Source of the DNA: Caballeronia choica
Lineage (GTDB): Bacteria; Pseudomonadota; Gammaproteobacteria; Burkholderiales; Burkholderiaceae
Direction: 5' to 3'
Assembly (NCBI RefSeq): GCF_001544535.1
Contig: NZ_FCON02000039.1
Span: 1-63,075, forward strand
Length of the DNA stretch: 63,075 bases
Part shown: piece by piece, positions 20,529 through 28,729 of the stretch
Layout of the letters: each line of letters opens with the position of its first letter
Numbering within the stretch: position 1 is the stretch's first letter
Position numbers and translations under genes: made by a program
Notes under the pieces: model-generated
What the model was told of the DNA's origin: nothing
Database searches by the model: none
What the model saw: the letters and a program-made list of their open reading frames with translations, nothing else

Positions 20529-21440
20529 ATGGACCGCTTCAAGCAGATAGAAACGTTCGTGCGCGTCGCGGAAGCCGGCAGCCTCGCGGCTGCGGCGCTG
20601 GAGGAGGGCGTGTCGCCGGTGATTCTCGGGCGGCGCATCGATGCGCTGGAAAAGCGCCTCGGCGTGAAACTGATGTACCGCTCGACGCGGCGCCTCGTTG
20701 TCAGCGAAGACGGCGCGGCGTTTCTCGACCGCTGCCGCAACCTGCTGACCGAGTGGGACCAGGCGGAGAACGAACTGACCGCCGGCCGGCGCGCGGTGAA
20801 TGGGCACCTGATCGTATCGGCGCCGGCGGCGTTCGGACGGATGCACGTGGCGCCGCACGCGCCGGCCTTCATCGCCGACAAGCCGGAATTGCAGATGTCG
20901 TTCAATCTGACCGACCGCGTCGTGGACCTCGTGCGCGAGGGTTACGATCTGTCGATCCGGATCGGCGGAGCGGTCGATCCGAACTTCGTCGCGGTGAAGC
21001 TGGCGACCAACCGGCGCGTCGTGTGCGGCACGCCGGCGTATTTCAAGAAGCACGGCAAGCCCAAAACGCTCGAAGACCTCCCGGCGCACAACTGCCTCGC
21101 GTTCAATCTGCAGGGTGGACAAAACCGCGGCTGGTATTTCCGTCGCAACGGCAAGCTCGCGACCGTGCGCGTGTCGGGCAATCTCGACTGCAACGACGGC
21201 GAATTGCTGCACCGGTGGATGTCGGAAGGGCTTGGGCTCGGCTGGCGCTCGACGTGGGAAATCCAGCGCCAGCTGGCGGCGGGCGAACTGGAAACCGTCC
21301 TCGACGAATACGCGTTGCCCGACTACGACATCCTCGCGGTCTATCCACAGCAGCGCTACGTGCCGGCGCGAGTGCGCTACTTCATTGATTATCTGAAGGA
21401 AATCTACGCGCAGCCGGATTACTGGAGCCGCGCGCCCTGA
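20529..21440 (+). CDS. LysR-family regulator beside gcl
   Basis: A 303-residue LysR regulator. The helix-turn-helix is at about residues 18-38 (GSLAAAALEEGVSPVILGRR), and the effector domain contains RVVDLVREGYDLSIRIG, typical of the CrgA/DhpA-like branch. The ATG at 20529 is chosen because AGGAG lies seven bases upstream; the frame is open further up but not coding-like. The divergent arrangement suggests control of the gcl-hyi-glxR operon. The effector is unknown. Confidence 0.9.
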   Translation: MDRFKQIETFVRVAEAGSLAAAALEEGVSPVILGRRIDALEKRLGVKLMYRSTRRLVVSEDGAAFLDRCRNLLTEWDQAENELTAGRRAVNGHLIVSAPAAFGRMHVAPHAPAFIADKPELQMSFNLTDRVVDLVREGYDLSIRIGGAVDPNFVAVKLATNRRVVCGTPAYFKKHGKPKTLEDLPAHNCLAFNLQGGQNRGWYFRRNGKLATVRVSGNLDCNDGELLHRWMSEGLGLGWRSTWEIQRQLAAGELETVLDEYALPDYDILAVYPQQRYVPARVRYFIDYLKEIYAQPDYWSRAP

Positions 21441-21520
21441 TGCCTGCGGCGTAACTTCGGGCTACGAGCGCTAAATCATTGAAAAGACAGCGGAAGTAAA
21501 TCGCGAAATGTCGCTCCGAC

Positions 21521-21549
21521 TTGCGCGGGAGTCCGGTCAAGGTTACACT
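21521..21549 (+). promoter_or_regulatory. Sigma-70 type promoter for rpsF operon
   Basis: TTGCGC (21521-21526) and TACACT (21544-21549) are separated by 17 bp, about 75 bp before the rpsF start. Confidence 0.6.
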
Positions 21550-21623
21550 CTTGGGCTTCTCACTTGCCGCACCGGTCCGACGCCCGGGTGGCTTTAATCC
21601 ACAAGTCAGCACAAGGAGTGAAT

Positions 21624-21995
21624 ATGCGTCATTACGAAATCGTATTTATCGTGCATCCCGATCAGAGCGAGCAGGTGCCCGCCATGATCGAGCGCTACAA
21701 GAGCACGATCGCCACGCACGGTGGCCAGATCCACCGTATCGAAGACTGGGGCCGTCGCCAACTGGCCTACATGATCGAGAAACTCGCGAAGGCTCACTAC
21801 GTCTGCATGAACATCGAGTGCGACCAGGCAACGCTCGAAGAACTCGAACACGCGTTCAAGTTCAACGACGCGGTCCTGCGCCACCTGATCGTCAAGATGA
21901 AGAAGGCCGAAACCGGCCCGTCGCCGATGATGAAGGAAGTGCAGCGCGAAGAAGCCAAGAAGGCGGCCTCGCAGCCGACCGAAGCGCAGGCTTAA
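21624..21995 (+). CDS. rpsF: 30S ribosomal protein S6
   Basis: A 123-residue S6 protein of the small subunit platform, beginning [19 protein letters not shown] and including [14 protein letters not shown]. The C-terminal tail is Lys/Glu/Ala-rich. The start is set by AAGGAG seven bases before the ATG. It leads the rpsF-priB-rpsR-rplI operon. Confidence 0.98.
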   Translation: MRHYEIVFIVHPDQSEQVPAMIERYKSTIATHGGQIHRIEDWGRRQLAYMIEKLAKAHYVCMNIECDQATLEELEHAFKFNDAVLRHLIVKMKKAETGPSPMMKEVQREEAKKAASQPTEAQA

Positions 21996-22030
21996 GGACG
22001 ACTTCGGGTCGTCAAGCCACCAGGAACTAG

Positions 22031-22330
22031 ATGAACCGGCTGCAACTTTCAGCTTGCGTCGTGGAACGCGAACCGGTGCGGTACACACCCGCCGGCGTAC
22101 CGATAGCAAGCTGCACGTTGCATCACCGCACGGAAGTCGTCGAAGCGGGCATTACCCGCCAGATCGAATTGACGATGCCGGCGGTCGCAGCCGGTGAGGC
22201 GAGCGGCAGGCTGGAAAGCTGTCCGATGGGCGTGGAAACGCGCTTCACCGGCTTTCTGGCGAAAAAGAGCCGCAACGCGCGAACCCTGGTGTTTCACATC
22301 ACAGAATTGCAGGACATTGGAAAGGACTGA
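22031..22330 (+). CDS. priB: Primosomal replication protein N
   Basis: A 99-residue single-OB-fold protein that helps reload DnaB at stalled forks. It begins [20 protein letters not shown] and has the SSB-like [13 protein letters not shown] strand. Its place between rpsF and rpsR is conserved in beta- and gamma-proteobacteria. Its stop lies two bases before the rpsR ATG. Confidence 0.95.
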   Translation: MNRLQLSACVVEREPVRYTPAGVPIASCTLHHRTEVVEAGITRQIELTMPAVAAGEASGRLESCPMGVETRFTGFLAKKSRNARTLVFHITELQDIGKD

Positions 22331-22332
22331 AC

Positions 22333-22608
22333 ATGGCCCGCCCGACTGGTAAGAAATTCGACAAACGTCGTCAGCAACAAAACCCGCTCTTCAAGCGCAA
22401 GAAGTTCTGCCGTTTCACGGCTGCCAACGTCGATACCATCGACTACAAGGACACGGAAACGCTCAAGGACTTCATCGGCGAAAACGGCAAGATCACGCCG
22501 GCTCGTTTGACGGGTACGAAGGCCCACTATCAACGTCAGCTCGACTCGGCAATCAAGCGCGCGCGTTTTCTCGCGCTCTTGCCGTACACCGACCTGCACA
22601 AGGCCTAA
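22333..22608 (+). CDS. rpsR: 30S ribosomal protein S18
   Basis: A 91-residue S18 protein that pairs with S6. The core [35 protein letters not shown] and [15 protein letters not shown] is typical. Confidence 0.98.
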   Translation: MARPTGKKFDKRRQQQNPLFKRKKFCRFTAANVDTIDYKDTETLKDFIGENGKITPARLTGTKAHYQRQLDSAIKRARFLALLPYTDLHKA

Positions 22609-22636
22609 TCAGACGACGTAAAAAAGGAACAGCCAA

Positions 22637-23092
22637 ATGCAAATCATTCTTTTGGAAAAAGTCGTCAACCTGGGCAACCTGGGCGACATCGTCAAGGTCA
22701 AGGATGGCTTCGCACGTAACTTCCTGATCCCCGGCAAGAAAGCTCGCCGTGCCACGAAGGACGCCATCGCCGAGTTCGAAGTGCGTCGCGCCGACCTCGA
22801 AAAGGTCGCCGCCGAGAAGCTGGCAGCCGCTCAGGCCCAAGGCGAAAAGCTGAACGGTTCGACCGTGCAGATCTCGCAGAAGGCCGGCGTCGACGGCCGT
22901 TTGTTCGGTTCCGTGACGAACGCGGACATCGCCGACGCGCTGAAGAAGCAAGGCTTCGCTGAAGTCGAAAAGGCGCAGGTTCGCATGCCGGAAGGCCCGC
23001 TGAAGCTGGTCGGCGACCACTCGGTGCAAGTTGCGCTGCACACGGACGTCGTGGTCGACGTCACGGTGTCGGTGCTCGGCGAACACGCTTGA
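22637..23092 (+). CDS. rplI: 50S ribosomal protein L9
   Basis: A 151-residue L9 protein. The N-terminal domain is [32 protein letters not shown], followed by the long connecting helix and a C-terminal RNA-binding domain. AAAGGAAC precedes the start. It is the last gene of the ribosomal operon and is followed by a strong terminator. Confidence 0.98.
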   Translation: MQIILLEKVVNLGNLGDIVKVKDGFARNFLIPGKKARRATKDAIAEFEVRRADLEKVAAEKLAAAQAQGEKLNGSTVQISQKAGVDGRLFGSVTNADIADALKKQGFAEVEKAQVRMPEGPLKLVGDHSVQVALHTDVVVDVTVSVLGEHA

Positions 23093-23153
23093 GGCCGCGG
23101 GCGTCAGTCACCAACGTGACTCACGCTCGAAGCTGACGCTGTAAAAAAAGAAG

Positions 23154-23185
23154 GGCAGGAACCGCGCGCGGTTCCTGCCTTTTTT
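23154..23185 (+). terminator. Intrinsic terminator after rplI
   Basis: GGCAGGAACCGCG pairs perfectly with CGCGGTTCCTGCC and is followed by TTTTTT. Confidence 0.92.
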
Positions 23186-23224
23186 GTTGGCCGCGGCCGA
23201 TCATTTCATCGATAATTTCACCCC

Positions 23225-24613
23225 ATGAACGCTCCGTCGAAAGATCCGCAACTCGATGCGCTGAAAGTCCCGCCGCATTCGATCGAAGCCGAGCAGTCCG
23301 TGATTGGCGGCCTGCTGCTGGACAACGCGGCGTGGGATCGCATCGCCGATGTCATGTCGCACAGCGACTTCTATCGCTACGACCATCGGATCATTTATGA
23401 ACACATCGGCAAGCTGATCGCGACCACGCGGCCCGCCGACGTGATCACCGTCCACGAAGCGCTCTCCACGGCGGGCAAGGCGGAGGAGGTCGGCGGGCTC
23501 GCCTACCTGAATGCGCTCGCGCAGAACACGCCGAGCGCGGCGAATATCCGCCGCTATGCCGAAATCGTCCGCGACCGGGCGGTGTTGCGGCGCCTCGTTT
23601 CAGTCGCCGACGAAATTTCCGCCGACGCCTTCAATCCGCAAGGCAAGGAAGTCCGCCAGTTGCTGGACGAAGCCGAAGCGAAGGTGTTCTCGATCGCCGA
23701 AGCCGGGGCGCGCGGCACGCAGGGCTTCCTCGAAATCGGGCCGCTGCTGACGCAGGTCGTCGAGCGCATCGACACGCTTTATCACACCGCCAATCCGAGC
23801 GACGTCACCGGCACGCCGACCGGCTTTGTCGACCTCGACCGGATGACGTCCGGCATGCACGGCGGCGAGTTGATCATCGTGGCGGGGCGCCCGTCGATGG
23901 GCAAGACCGCGTTTTCGATGAACATCGGCGAATATGTGGCCGTCGAATACGGACTGCCGGTCGCGGTGTTCTCGATGGAAATGCCGGGCACGCAATTGAC
24001 GATGCGTATGCTCGGCTCGGTCGGCCGGCTCGACCAGCACCGCATGCGAACCGGACGCCTGACCGACGAAGACTGGCCGAAGCTCACGCACGCGGTGCAA
24101 AAAATGAGCGAGGCGCAGCTTTTCATCGACGAAACCGGCGGCCTGAACCCGATGGAATTGCGCTCGCGCTCGCGGCGTCTCGCCCGGCAGTGCGGCAAGC
24201 TGGGGCTCATCATCGTCGACTATTTGCAGTTGATGTCGGGCTCGGGGCACAGCGGCGAAAACCGTGCGACGGAAATCTCGGAGATTTCGCGTTCGCTGAA
24301 AAGTCTCGCGAAGGAACTCGACGTGCCGGTGATCGCGCTGTCGCAGTTGAATCGCGGCCTCGAGCAGCGCCCGAACAAGCGGCCGATCATGTCCGACCTG
24401 CGCGAATCCGGCGCCATCGAACAGGACGCGGACGTGATCCTCTTCATCTACCGCGACGAAGTCTACAACCCCGACAGTCCCGACAAGGGCACGGCGGAAA
24501 TCATCATCGGCAAGCAGCGTAACGGGCCGATCGGGCCGGTGCGCCTCACCTTTCACGGCCAGTACACGAAGTTCGACAACTTCGCCGGCGCTCAAAGCTT
24601 CTACGGCGAGTAA
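23225..24613 (+). CDS. dnaB: Replicative DNA helicase DnaB
   Basis: A 462-residue hexameric 5'-3' helicase. The N-terminal collar domain begins PPHSIEAEQSVIGGLLLDN. The RecA-like domain has Walker A GRPSMGKTAF near residue 222, Walker B LGLIIVDYLQLMSG and the arginine-finger region LRESGAIEQDADVILFIYRD. It lies behind the rplI terminator with its own start close by, next to the priB-containing operon, as is common in beta-proteobacteria. No intein is present. Confidence 0.98.
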   Translation: MNAPSKDPQLDALKVPPHSIEAEQSVIGGLLLDNAAWDRIADVMSHSDFYRYDHRIIYEHIGKLIATTRPADVITVHEALSTAGKAEEVGGLAYLNALAQNTPSAANIRRYAEIVRDRAVLRRLVSVADEISADAFNPQGKEVRQLLDEAEAKVFSIAEAGARGTQGFLEIGPLLTQVVERIDTLYHTANPSDVTGTPTGFVDLDRMTSGMHGGELIIVAGRPSMGKTAFSMNIGEYVAVEYGLPVAVFSMEMPGTQLTMRMLGSVGRLDQHRMRTGRLTDEDWPKLTHAVQKMSEAQLFIDETGGLNPMELRSRSRRLARQCGKLGLIIVDYLQLMSGSGHSGENRATEISEISRSLKSLAKELDVPVIALSQLNRGLEQRPNKRPIMSDLRESGAIEQDADVILFIYRDEVYNPDSPDKGTAEIIIGKQRNGPIGPVRLTFHGQYTKFDNFAGAQSFYGE

Positions 24614-24755
24614 CGCCGCGCGTCAATCGGCCGCTATCACGCGGCCATCTTGCAAGAACATGCGCGAGCCGGCGCGAGTGCGCCGGCTGTCGCGCAAAGG
24701 GTACAATGTGACGCTTTGATGTCAGCCCCATATTGACCCATCTATCGGGATTTTC

Positions 24756-25382
24756 ATGTTCGGTCGATTCATGCCCACCGAGGGCAAATTCTTCGAAATT
24801 TTCAATGCGCACGCGAAGTGCATCGTCGATGCGAGCCGCGAGCTCGAACTGCTGATCGACAACCTCGACGACGCCGAAATTCACAAGCAGAACGTCCAGA
24901 CCAACGAAAAACGCGCGGACAAGCTCACGCACGAAACCATCGACCTGCTGCACAAGACGTTCATCACGCCGCTCGACCGGGACGAAATCCACAAGCTCAT
25001 CACGACGATGGACGACATCCTCGATCTGATGGAAGACGTCGCCACCGCCATTTTCCTGTACGACGTGCGGCACGTAACGTCGGAGGCGAGCCAACTCGCG
25101 CATATCTGCACGGCCACGTCGGTGCGGGTGCAGAAGGCGGTCGAACTGCTCGCCGACATGAAGCGGGCGAGCGAAATCCTGAAGATCTGCGAGGAAATCG
25201 ACCGGCTGGAATCGGACGCGGACCGGGTGCTGCGCGCGGCAATGTCGAAGCTCTTCCGCGAGGAAGACGATGTCAAGACGCTGATCAAGCTGAAGGCGAT
25301 CTACGAACTGCTCGAAACGATCACCGACAAGTGCGAGGACGTCGCGAACATCATCGAAGGCATCGTGCTGGAAAACGCCTGA
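24756..25382 (+). CDS. DUF47 family Pit-accessory protein
   Basis: A 208-residue all-helical PhoU-related protein (DUF47, COG1392). Family marks are MFGRFMPTEGKFFEIFNAHA and the acidic metal-binding helices with DDAEIHKQNVQTNEKRAD and EEIDRLESDADRVLR. Such proteins are encoded with Pit phosphate transporters and influence their activity. Here pit follows after 94 bp on the same strand. A TACAAT -10-like element lies about 50 bp upstream of the start. Confidence 0.92.
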   Translation: MFGRFMPTEGKFFEIFNAHAKCIVDASRELELLIDNLDDAEIHKQNVQTNEKRADKLTHETIDLLHKTFITPLDRDEIHKLITTMDDILDLMEDVATAIFLYDVRHVTSEASQLAHICTATSVRVQKAVELLADMKRASEILKICEEIDRLESDADRVLRAAMSKLFREEDDVKTLIKLKAIYELLETITDKCEDVANIIEGIVLENA

Positions 25383-25476
25383 GGCCTCGGGGCCGGCGAG
25401 CGGCTCGGCCGGCTTTCCGGGCGGCGCTTAACCAGCCGTCAATCGCGTCAAAGAACAGGTAAAAAAACCACCACCG

Positions 25477-26487
25477 ATGCATTCGATTCAACTCGCCATC
25501 TGGGCTGTCGCCACGCTCGTCCTGGTCGCACTCGTGTTCGACTTCATGAACGGCTTCCACGACGCCGCCAATTCCATCGCGACGGTCGTCTCGACCGGCG
25601 TGCTCAAGCCGCAGCAGGCGGTTGCATTCGCGGCCGCTTTCAACGTCATCGCGTATTTCATCTTTCACCTGAAGGTCGCGGCCACGGTCGGCAAGGGCAC
25701 GATCGATCCGAACATCGTCGACCATTACGTGATCTTCGGCGCGCTCGTCGGCGCGATCGGCTGGAACATCGTCACCTGGCACTACGGCATCCCGTCCAGT
25801 TCGTCGCACGCGCTGATCGGCGGGCTGGTCGGCGCGGCGCTCGCCAAGTCGGGCTGGAGTTCGCTCAACGTCGACGGCCTGCTGAAAACGCTTTCGTTCA
25901 TTTTCATCTCGCCGCTGCTCGGTTTCGTGCTCGGCTCGTTCTTCATGCTGCTCGTGTCGTGGATGTATTTCCGCACGCCGCCATCGCGGGTCGACCGGCG
26001 TTTCCGGCGCCTGCAACTCGTGTCGGCGGGGCTTTATTCGCTCGGGCACGGCGGCAACGATGCGCAGAAAACCATCGGCATCATCTGGATGCTGCTGATC
26101 GCGACGGGCTATGCGTCGTCGATCTCCGAAGCGCCGCCTGTCTGGGTGATCGGCGGATGCTATCTGTCGATGGGTCTCGGCACCTTGTTCGGCGGCTGGC
26201 GGATCGTGCGCACGATGGGCCAGAAGATCACGAAGCTCAAGCCCGTCGGCGGTTTCTGCGCGGAAACGGGCGGGGCGATCACGCTGTTCGTCGCGTCGAT
26301 GCTCGGCATTCCGGTGTCCACGACCCATACGATCACCGGCGCGATCGTCGGCGTCGGCGCGACGCAGAAATTCAGCGCGGTGCGCTGGGGCGTCGCGGGC
26401 AACATCGTCTGGGCGTGGATCCTGACGATTCCGGCGTCGGCCGGACTCGCGGCGGCCGGCTGGTGGTTCGGCCACCACTTCCTGTAG
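25477..26487 (+). CDS. pit: Low-affinity inorganic phosphate transporter
   Basis: A 336-residue inner-membrane phosphate:proton (metal-phosphate) symporter of the PiT family. The two inverted signature motifs are present: FDFMNGFHDAANSIATVV near the N-terminus and SLGHGGNDAQKTIGIIW in the second half. About ten hydrophobic segments are visible. It is paired with the DUF47 gene upstream and converges on the SDR gene downstream. Confidence 0.95.
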   Translation: MHSIQLAIWAVATLVLVALVFDFMNGFHDAANSIATVVSTGVLKPQQAVAFAAAFNVIAYFIFHLKVAATVGKGTIDPNIVDHYVIFGALVGAIGWNIVTWHYGIPSSSSHALIGGLVGAALAKSGWSSLNVDGLLKTLSFIFISPLLGFVLGSFFMLLVSWMYFRTPPSRVDRRFRRLQLVSAGLYSLGHGGNDAQKTIGIIWMLLIATGYASSISEAPPVWVIGGCYLSMGLGTLFGGWRIVRTMGQKITKLKPVGGFCAETGGAITLFVASMLGIPVSTTHTITGAIVGVGATQKFSAVRWGVAGNIVWAWILTIPASAGLAAAGWWFGHHFL

Positions 26488-26498
26488 TCGCTCTCTCC

Positions 26499-26522
26499 GG
26501 CGCTGCTCAGATGAGCGGCGCC
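26499..26522. terminator. Hairpin between convergent pit and SDR genes
   Basis: GGCGCTGCTC and GAGCGGCGCC pair with one G-T mismatch around AGAT. The hairpin overlaps the SDR stop codon and lies 11 bp after the pit stop. No T-run is present. Confidence 0.35.
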
Positions 26523-27313
26523 GAGACTCCATCCATCGGGATGATCGCGCCCGATACATAGCTCGCCCGGCGGCTCGCCAGAAAGAGCGCGACGTCGGCG
26601 ATTTCCTCCGGTTTTGCATAACGCCCGAGCGGCACCCTCGACTGCCCGCCTGCCAGCGCTTCGTCACGCGTGACGCCTTGTTGCTGCGCCTCCAGCACGA
26701 GTGCTTCCTCGACGCGTTCGGTGAGCGTCGCGCCCGGATTGATCGCGTTGATGCGGATGCCGAGCTTCGCGTAGTGATGCGCCAGGCCGACGGTCGCGAG
26801 CATCAGCGCCGCGTTCGCCGCGCCGCCCGCGATGTGGATGTCGCTCGCGATTTTCCCGCCCATTCCGATGATGTTCACGATCGCGCCCGGCTGCGCGTCG
26901 GGATTCGCACGCGCGCGCTCGGCCATTTGCTTGAGCACGACCTGCTGCGGGTAGATATAGGAGAAATATTTGGCGTCCATCGCCGCCCTGAAAGCGGCGG
27001 CGTCGAGCAAGTCGGGATCGTAGCGCTTGGCCGCGCCCGCGCTGTTGATCAGGATGTCGATGGGGCCAAGCGCGCTCGTCGCTTCCTCGACGATGTCCTG
27101 CGCGCTGTGCGCTTCATGAAGGTCGGCGCGCGCGAGATGCACGTGATAACCCGCGTGGGCGAGCTGCTCGCGGGCGCGGGCGAGATTGGCGGGGTCGCGC
27201 GAAACGATCGCGATTTTCGCGCCTTCGCCCGCAAACGCGCGCGCGCAGGCGAAACCGATTCCCTTGCTGCCGCCCGTAATCAGGACGACCTTGCCGGCGA
27301 GTCCCAGGTCCAT
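26507..27313 (-). CDS. SDR-family protein lacking the usual catalytic residues
   Basis: A 268-residue Rossmann-fold protein of the short-chain dehydrogenase superfamily. The cofactor loop TGGSKGIG (residues 13-20) and INSAG (89-93) are intact and INPGAT (191-196) is present. Where classical SDRs have Ser, Tyr and Lys, this protein reads NIIGMGGKIASDIHIAGGAANAA: aligned positions are Gly150, Gly163 and Asn167. It could use different residues or be non-catalytic. It is convergent with pit, stands alone, and is unlike the canonical SDR at 58679 in this window. Confidence 0.85.
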   Translation of the reverse strand: MDLGLAGKVVLITGGSKGIGFACARAFAGEGAKIAIVSRDPANLARAREQLAHAGYHVHLARADLHEAHSAQDIVEEATSALGPIDILINSAGAAKRYDPDLLDAAAFRAAMDAKYFSYIYPQQVVLKQMAERARANPDAQPGAIVNIIGMGGKIASDIHIAGGAANAALMLATVGLAHHYAKLGIRINAINPGATLTERVEEALVLEAQQQGVTRDEALAGGQSRVPLGRYAKPEEIADVALFLASRRASYVSGAIIPMDGVSAPLI

Positions 27314-27376
27314 GACGTTGCGCTCCTATCTAGCCGAGATTATCGGGACACGATAGCAGAGAGCAGGGCGCGAGGG

Positions 27377-28561
27377 TTAGTTGCTGCCGTTGGCGAAGCG
27401 GGCAATCGGATCGTCGGTCGTGGCGCTCGGGCGCGGCGCGGCGAGCGAACCGGTCGATGCGCGCATTACGTGCGCCGGCGGTTCCTCTGCGGGGGGTGTT
27501 TGCGTCTGCACCGAGCGTGCCTGCTGGGCGGCGAGGCGGGCCGTGGGCGGCGGTGGTTCGAACGCGTCGGCGGCGGCTGCGATCGGGTCGGGTGCGGTCG
27601 CGGCGGGCGACACTGCGCCCGCTGCTTGCGCCTGACGCTGGGCCGCAGTGAGGGCTTGTGGCGGCGGTTCGAATGGGTCGGCGGACGTGGCACGCACCGG
27701 CATCGGCGTGGCCGCGTTTGCCAGCCGTGACTGCCGCTCCGCCGCAGACAACGACGAAGGCGGCGGTTCGAACGGATCGCTAGAAGCTGCGACGGGTGTT
27801 GATGTTCGTGCCGGTGCGTCGGCGACGCGCGCTTGCCGCTGCGTCGACGCAAGCGCGGAAGGCGCCGGTTCGGACCGGTCGGTGGACGTCGCAACTTGTG
27901 GCGGCGTTCGTCCCGGCACAACCGCCCGTGTTTGCTGCTGCGCGAGCGCGGAACTCGCGGAATCGGCGGCCGCCGGGGCTCCCGGCGACGCAAGGTAAGT
28001 CGGCGCGTCGAACGGAGTCGGCGCCGACTTCGCGGGCGCGACGCGCCTGATCCCGTCGAAACGCTTCGCCCAATACGGATTCGTGAGGTAATCGAGCCGC
28101 ACCGTGCCACCTGTCGACGGCGCGTTCACGAACCGCAACTTGCCGACATAGATCCCGACGTGCGAATGCGGCCGCCCGGTCGTGTTGAAAAAAATCAGGT
28201 CGCCGGGCGCGACTTCTTCCGGTTCGATCGATTCGCCGCGGCTGCTCATGTCGGCGGTGGTGCGCGGCAGGTTCACCGAAGCCGCCCGGTCGACGACGTA
28301 TCGCACGAGACCGCTGCAATCGAAACCCGCTTCCGGCGTGTTGCCGCCCCAGCGATACGGCACGCCGACGAGCGACATCGCCTGAATGGAGATTTCCTCG
28401 CGCCCGACGCTGTGGTCGACGAAATTGGGGAAATCGGACGGCGTGGCGTAGGTGCGGGAGGCATTGGAACTGGCGGCTGGCTTGTGCGATAGCTTCTGCG
28501 GCGCGCTGCCACACGCGGCGAGCAGGAGTGTAACGACCAGCAAGAACCAGAATCGACGCAT
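27377..28561 (-). CDS. NlpC/P60 (C40) lipoprotein peptidase with repetitive tail
   Basis: A 394-residue cell-wall peptidase. The lipobox LLAAC places the acylated Cys at residue 17, so the protein is probably anchored to a membrane facing the periplasm. The NlpC/P60 domain spans about 55-175 with the nucleophile Cys82 (GFDCSGLVRYVV) and His134 (RPHSHVGIYVG). Residues 200-394 are Pro/Ala/Gln-rich and contain four units of about 33-37 residues starting near 228, 262, 295 and 332, each with the pattern D-x-F-E-P-P-P followed by an Ala/Gln/Arg helix. The tail could span or bind peptidoglycan. The Ser/Pro repeats make length variation likely. Confidence 0.9.
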   Translation of the reverse strand: MRRFWFLLVVTLLLAACGSAPQKLSHKPAASSNASRTYATPSDFPNFVDHSVGREEISIQAMSLVGVPYRWGGNTPEAGFDCSGLVRYVVDRAASVNLPRTTADMSSRGESIEPEEVAPGDLIFFNTTGRPHSHVGIYVGKLRFVNAPSTGGTVRLDYLTNPYWAKRFDGIRRVAPAKSAPTPFDAPTYLASPGAPAAADSASSALAQQQTRAVVPGRTPPQVATSTDRSEPAPSALASTQRQARVADAPARTSTPVAASSDPFEPPPSSLSAAERQSRLANAATPMPVRATSADPFEPPPQALTAAQRQAQAAGAVSPAATAPDPIAAAADAFEPPPPTARLAAQQARSVQTQTPPAEEPPAHVMRASTGSLAAPRPSATTDDPIARFANGSN

Positions 28562-28674
28562 TGAGAAGGGCGAACGCGGGGTAGTCTGCCGATACTAGCC
28601 GGTCGCACGGGGCTGCGGCAAGATTTCCTTATGTATTACTTTAGCTTTGCGTCGTAAGTGTTGCGCAGCCAGGA

Positions 28675-28711
28675 CGAAAAACGGCCCGGCAGGAGCAAAC
28701 CTGCCGGGCCG
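28675..28711 (-). terminator. Intrinsic terminator after phoH
   Basis: A perfect 12-bp stem (CGGCCCGGCAGG / CCTGCCGGGCCG) with an AGCAAA loop is followed on the minus strand by TTTTT. Confidence 0.92.
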
Positions 28712-28729
28712 TTCAATAACCGCCGCCGA

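Noticed and set aside
24680-24755. Possible Pho box upstream of the DUF47-pit pair
   Set aside because: Only one CTGTC-like half site is present and the spacing to a second does not fit.
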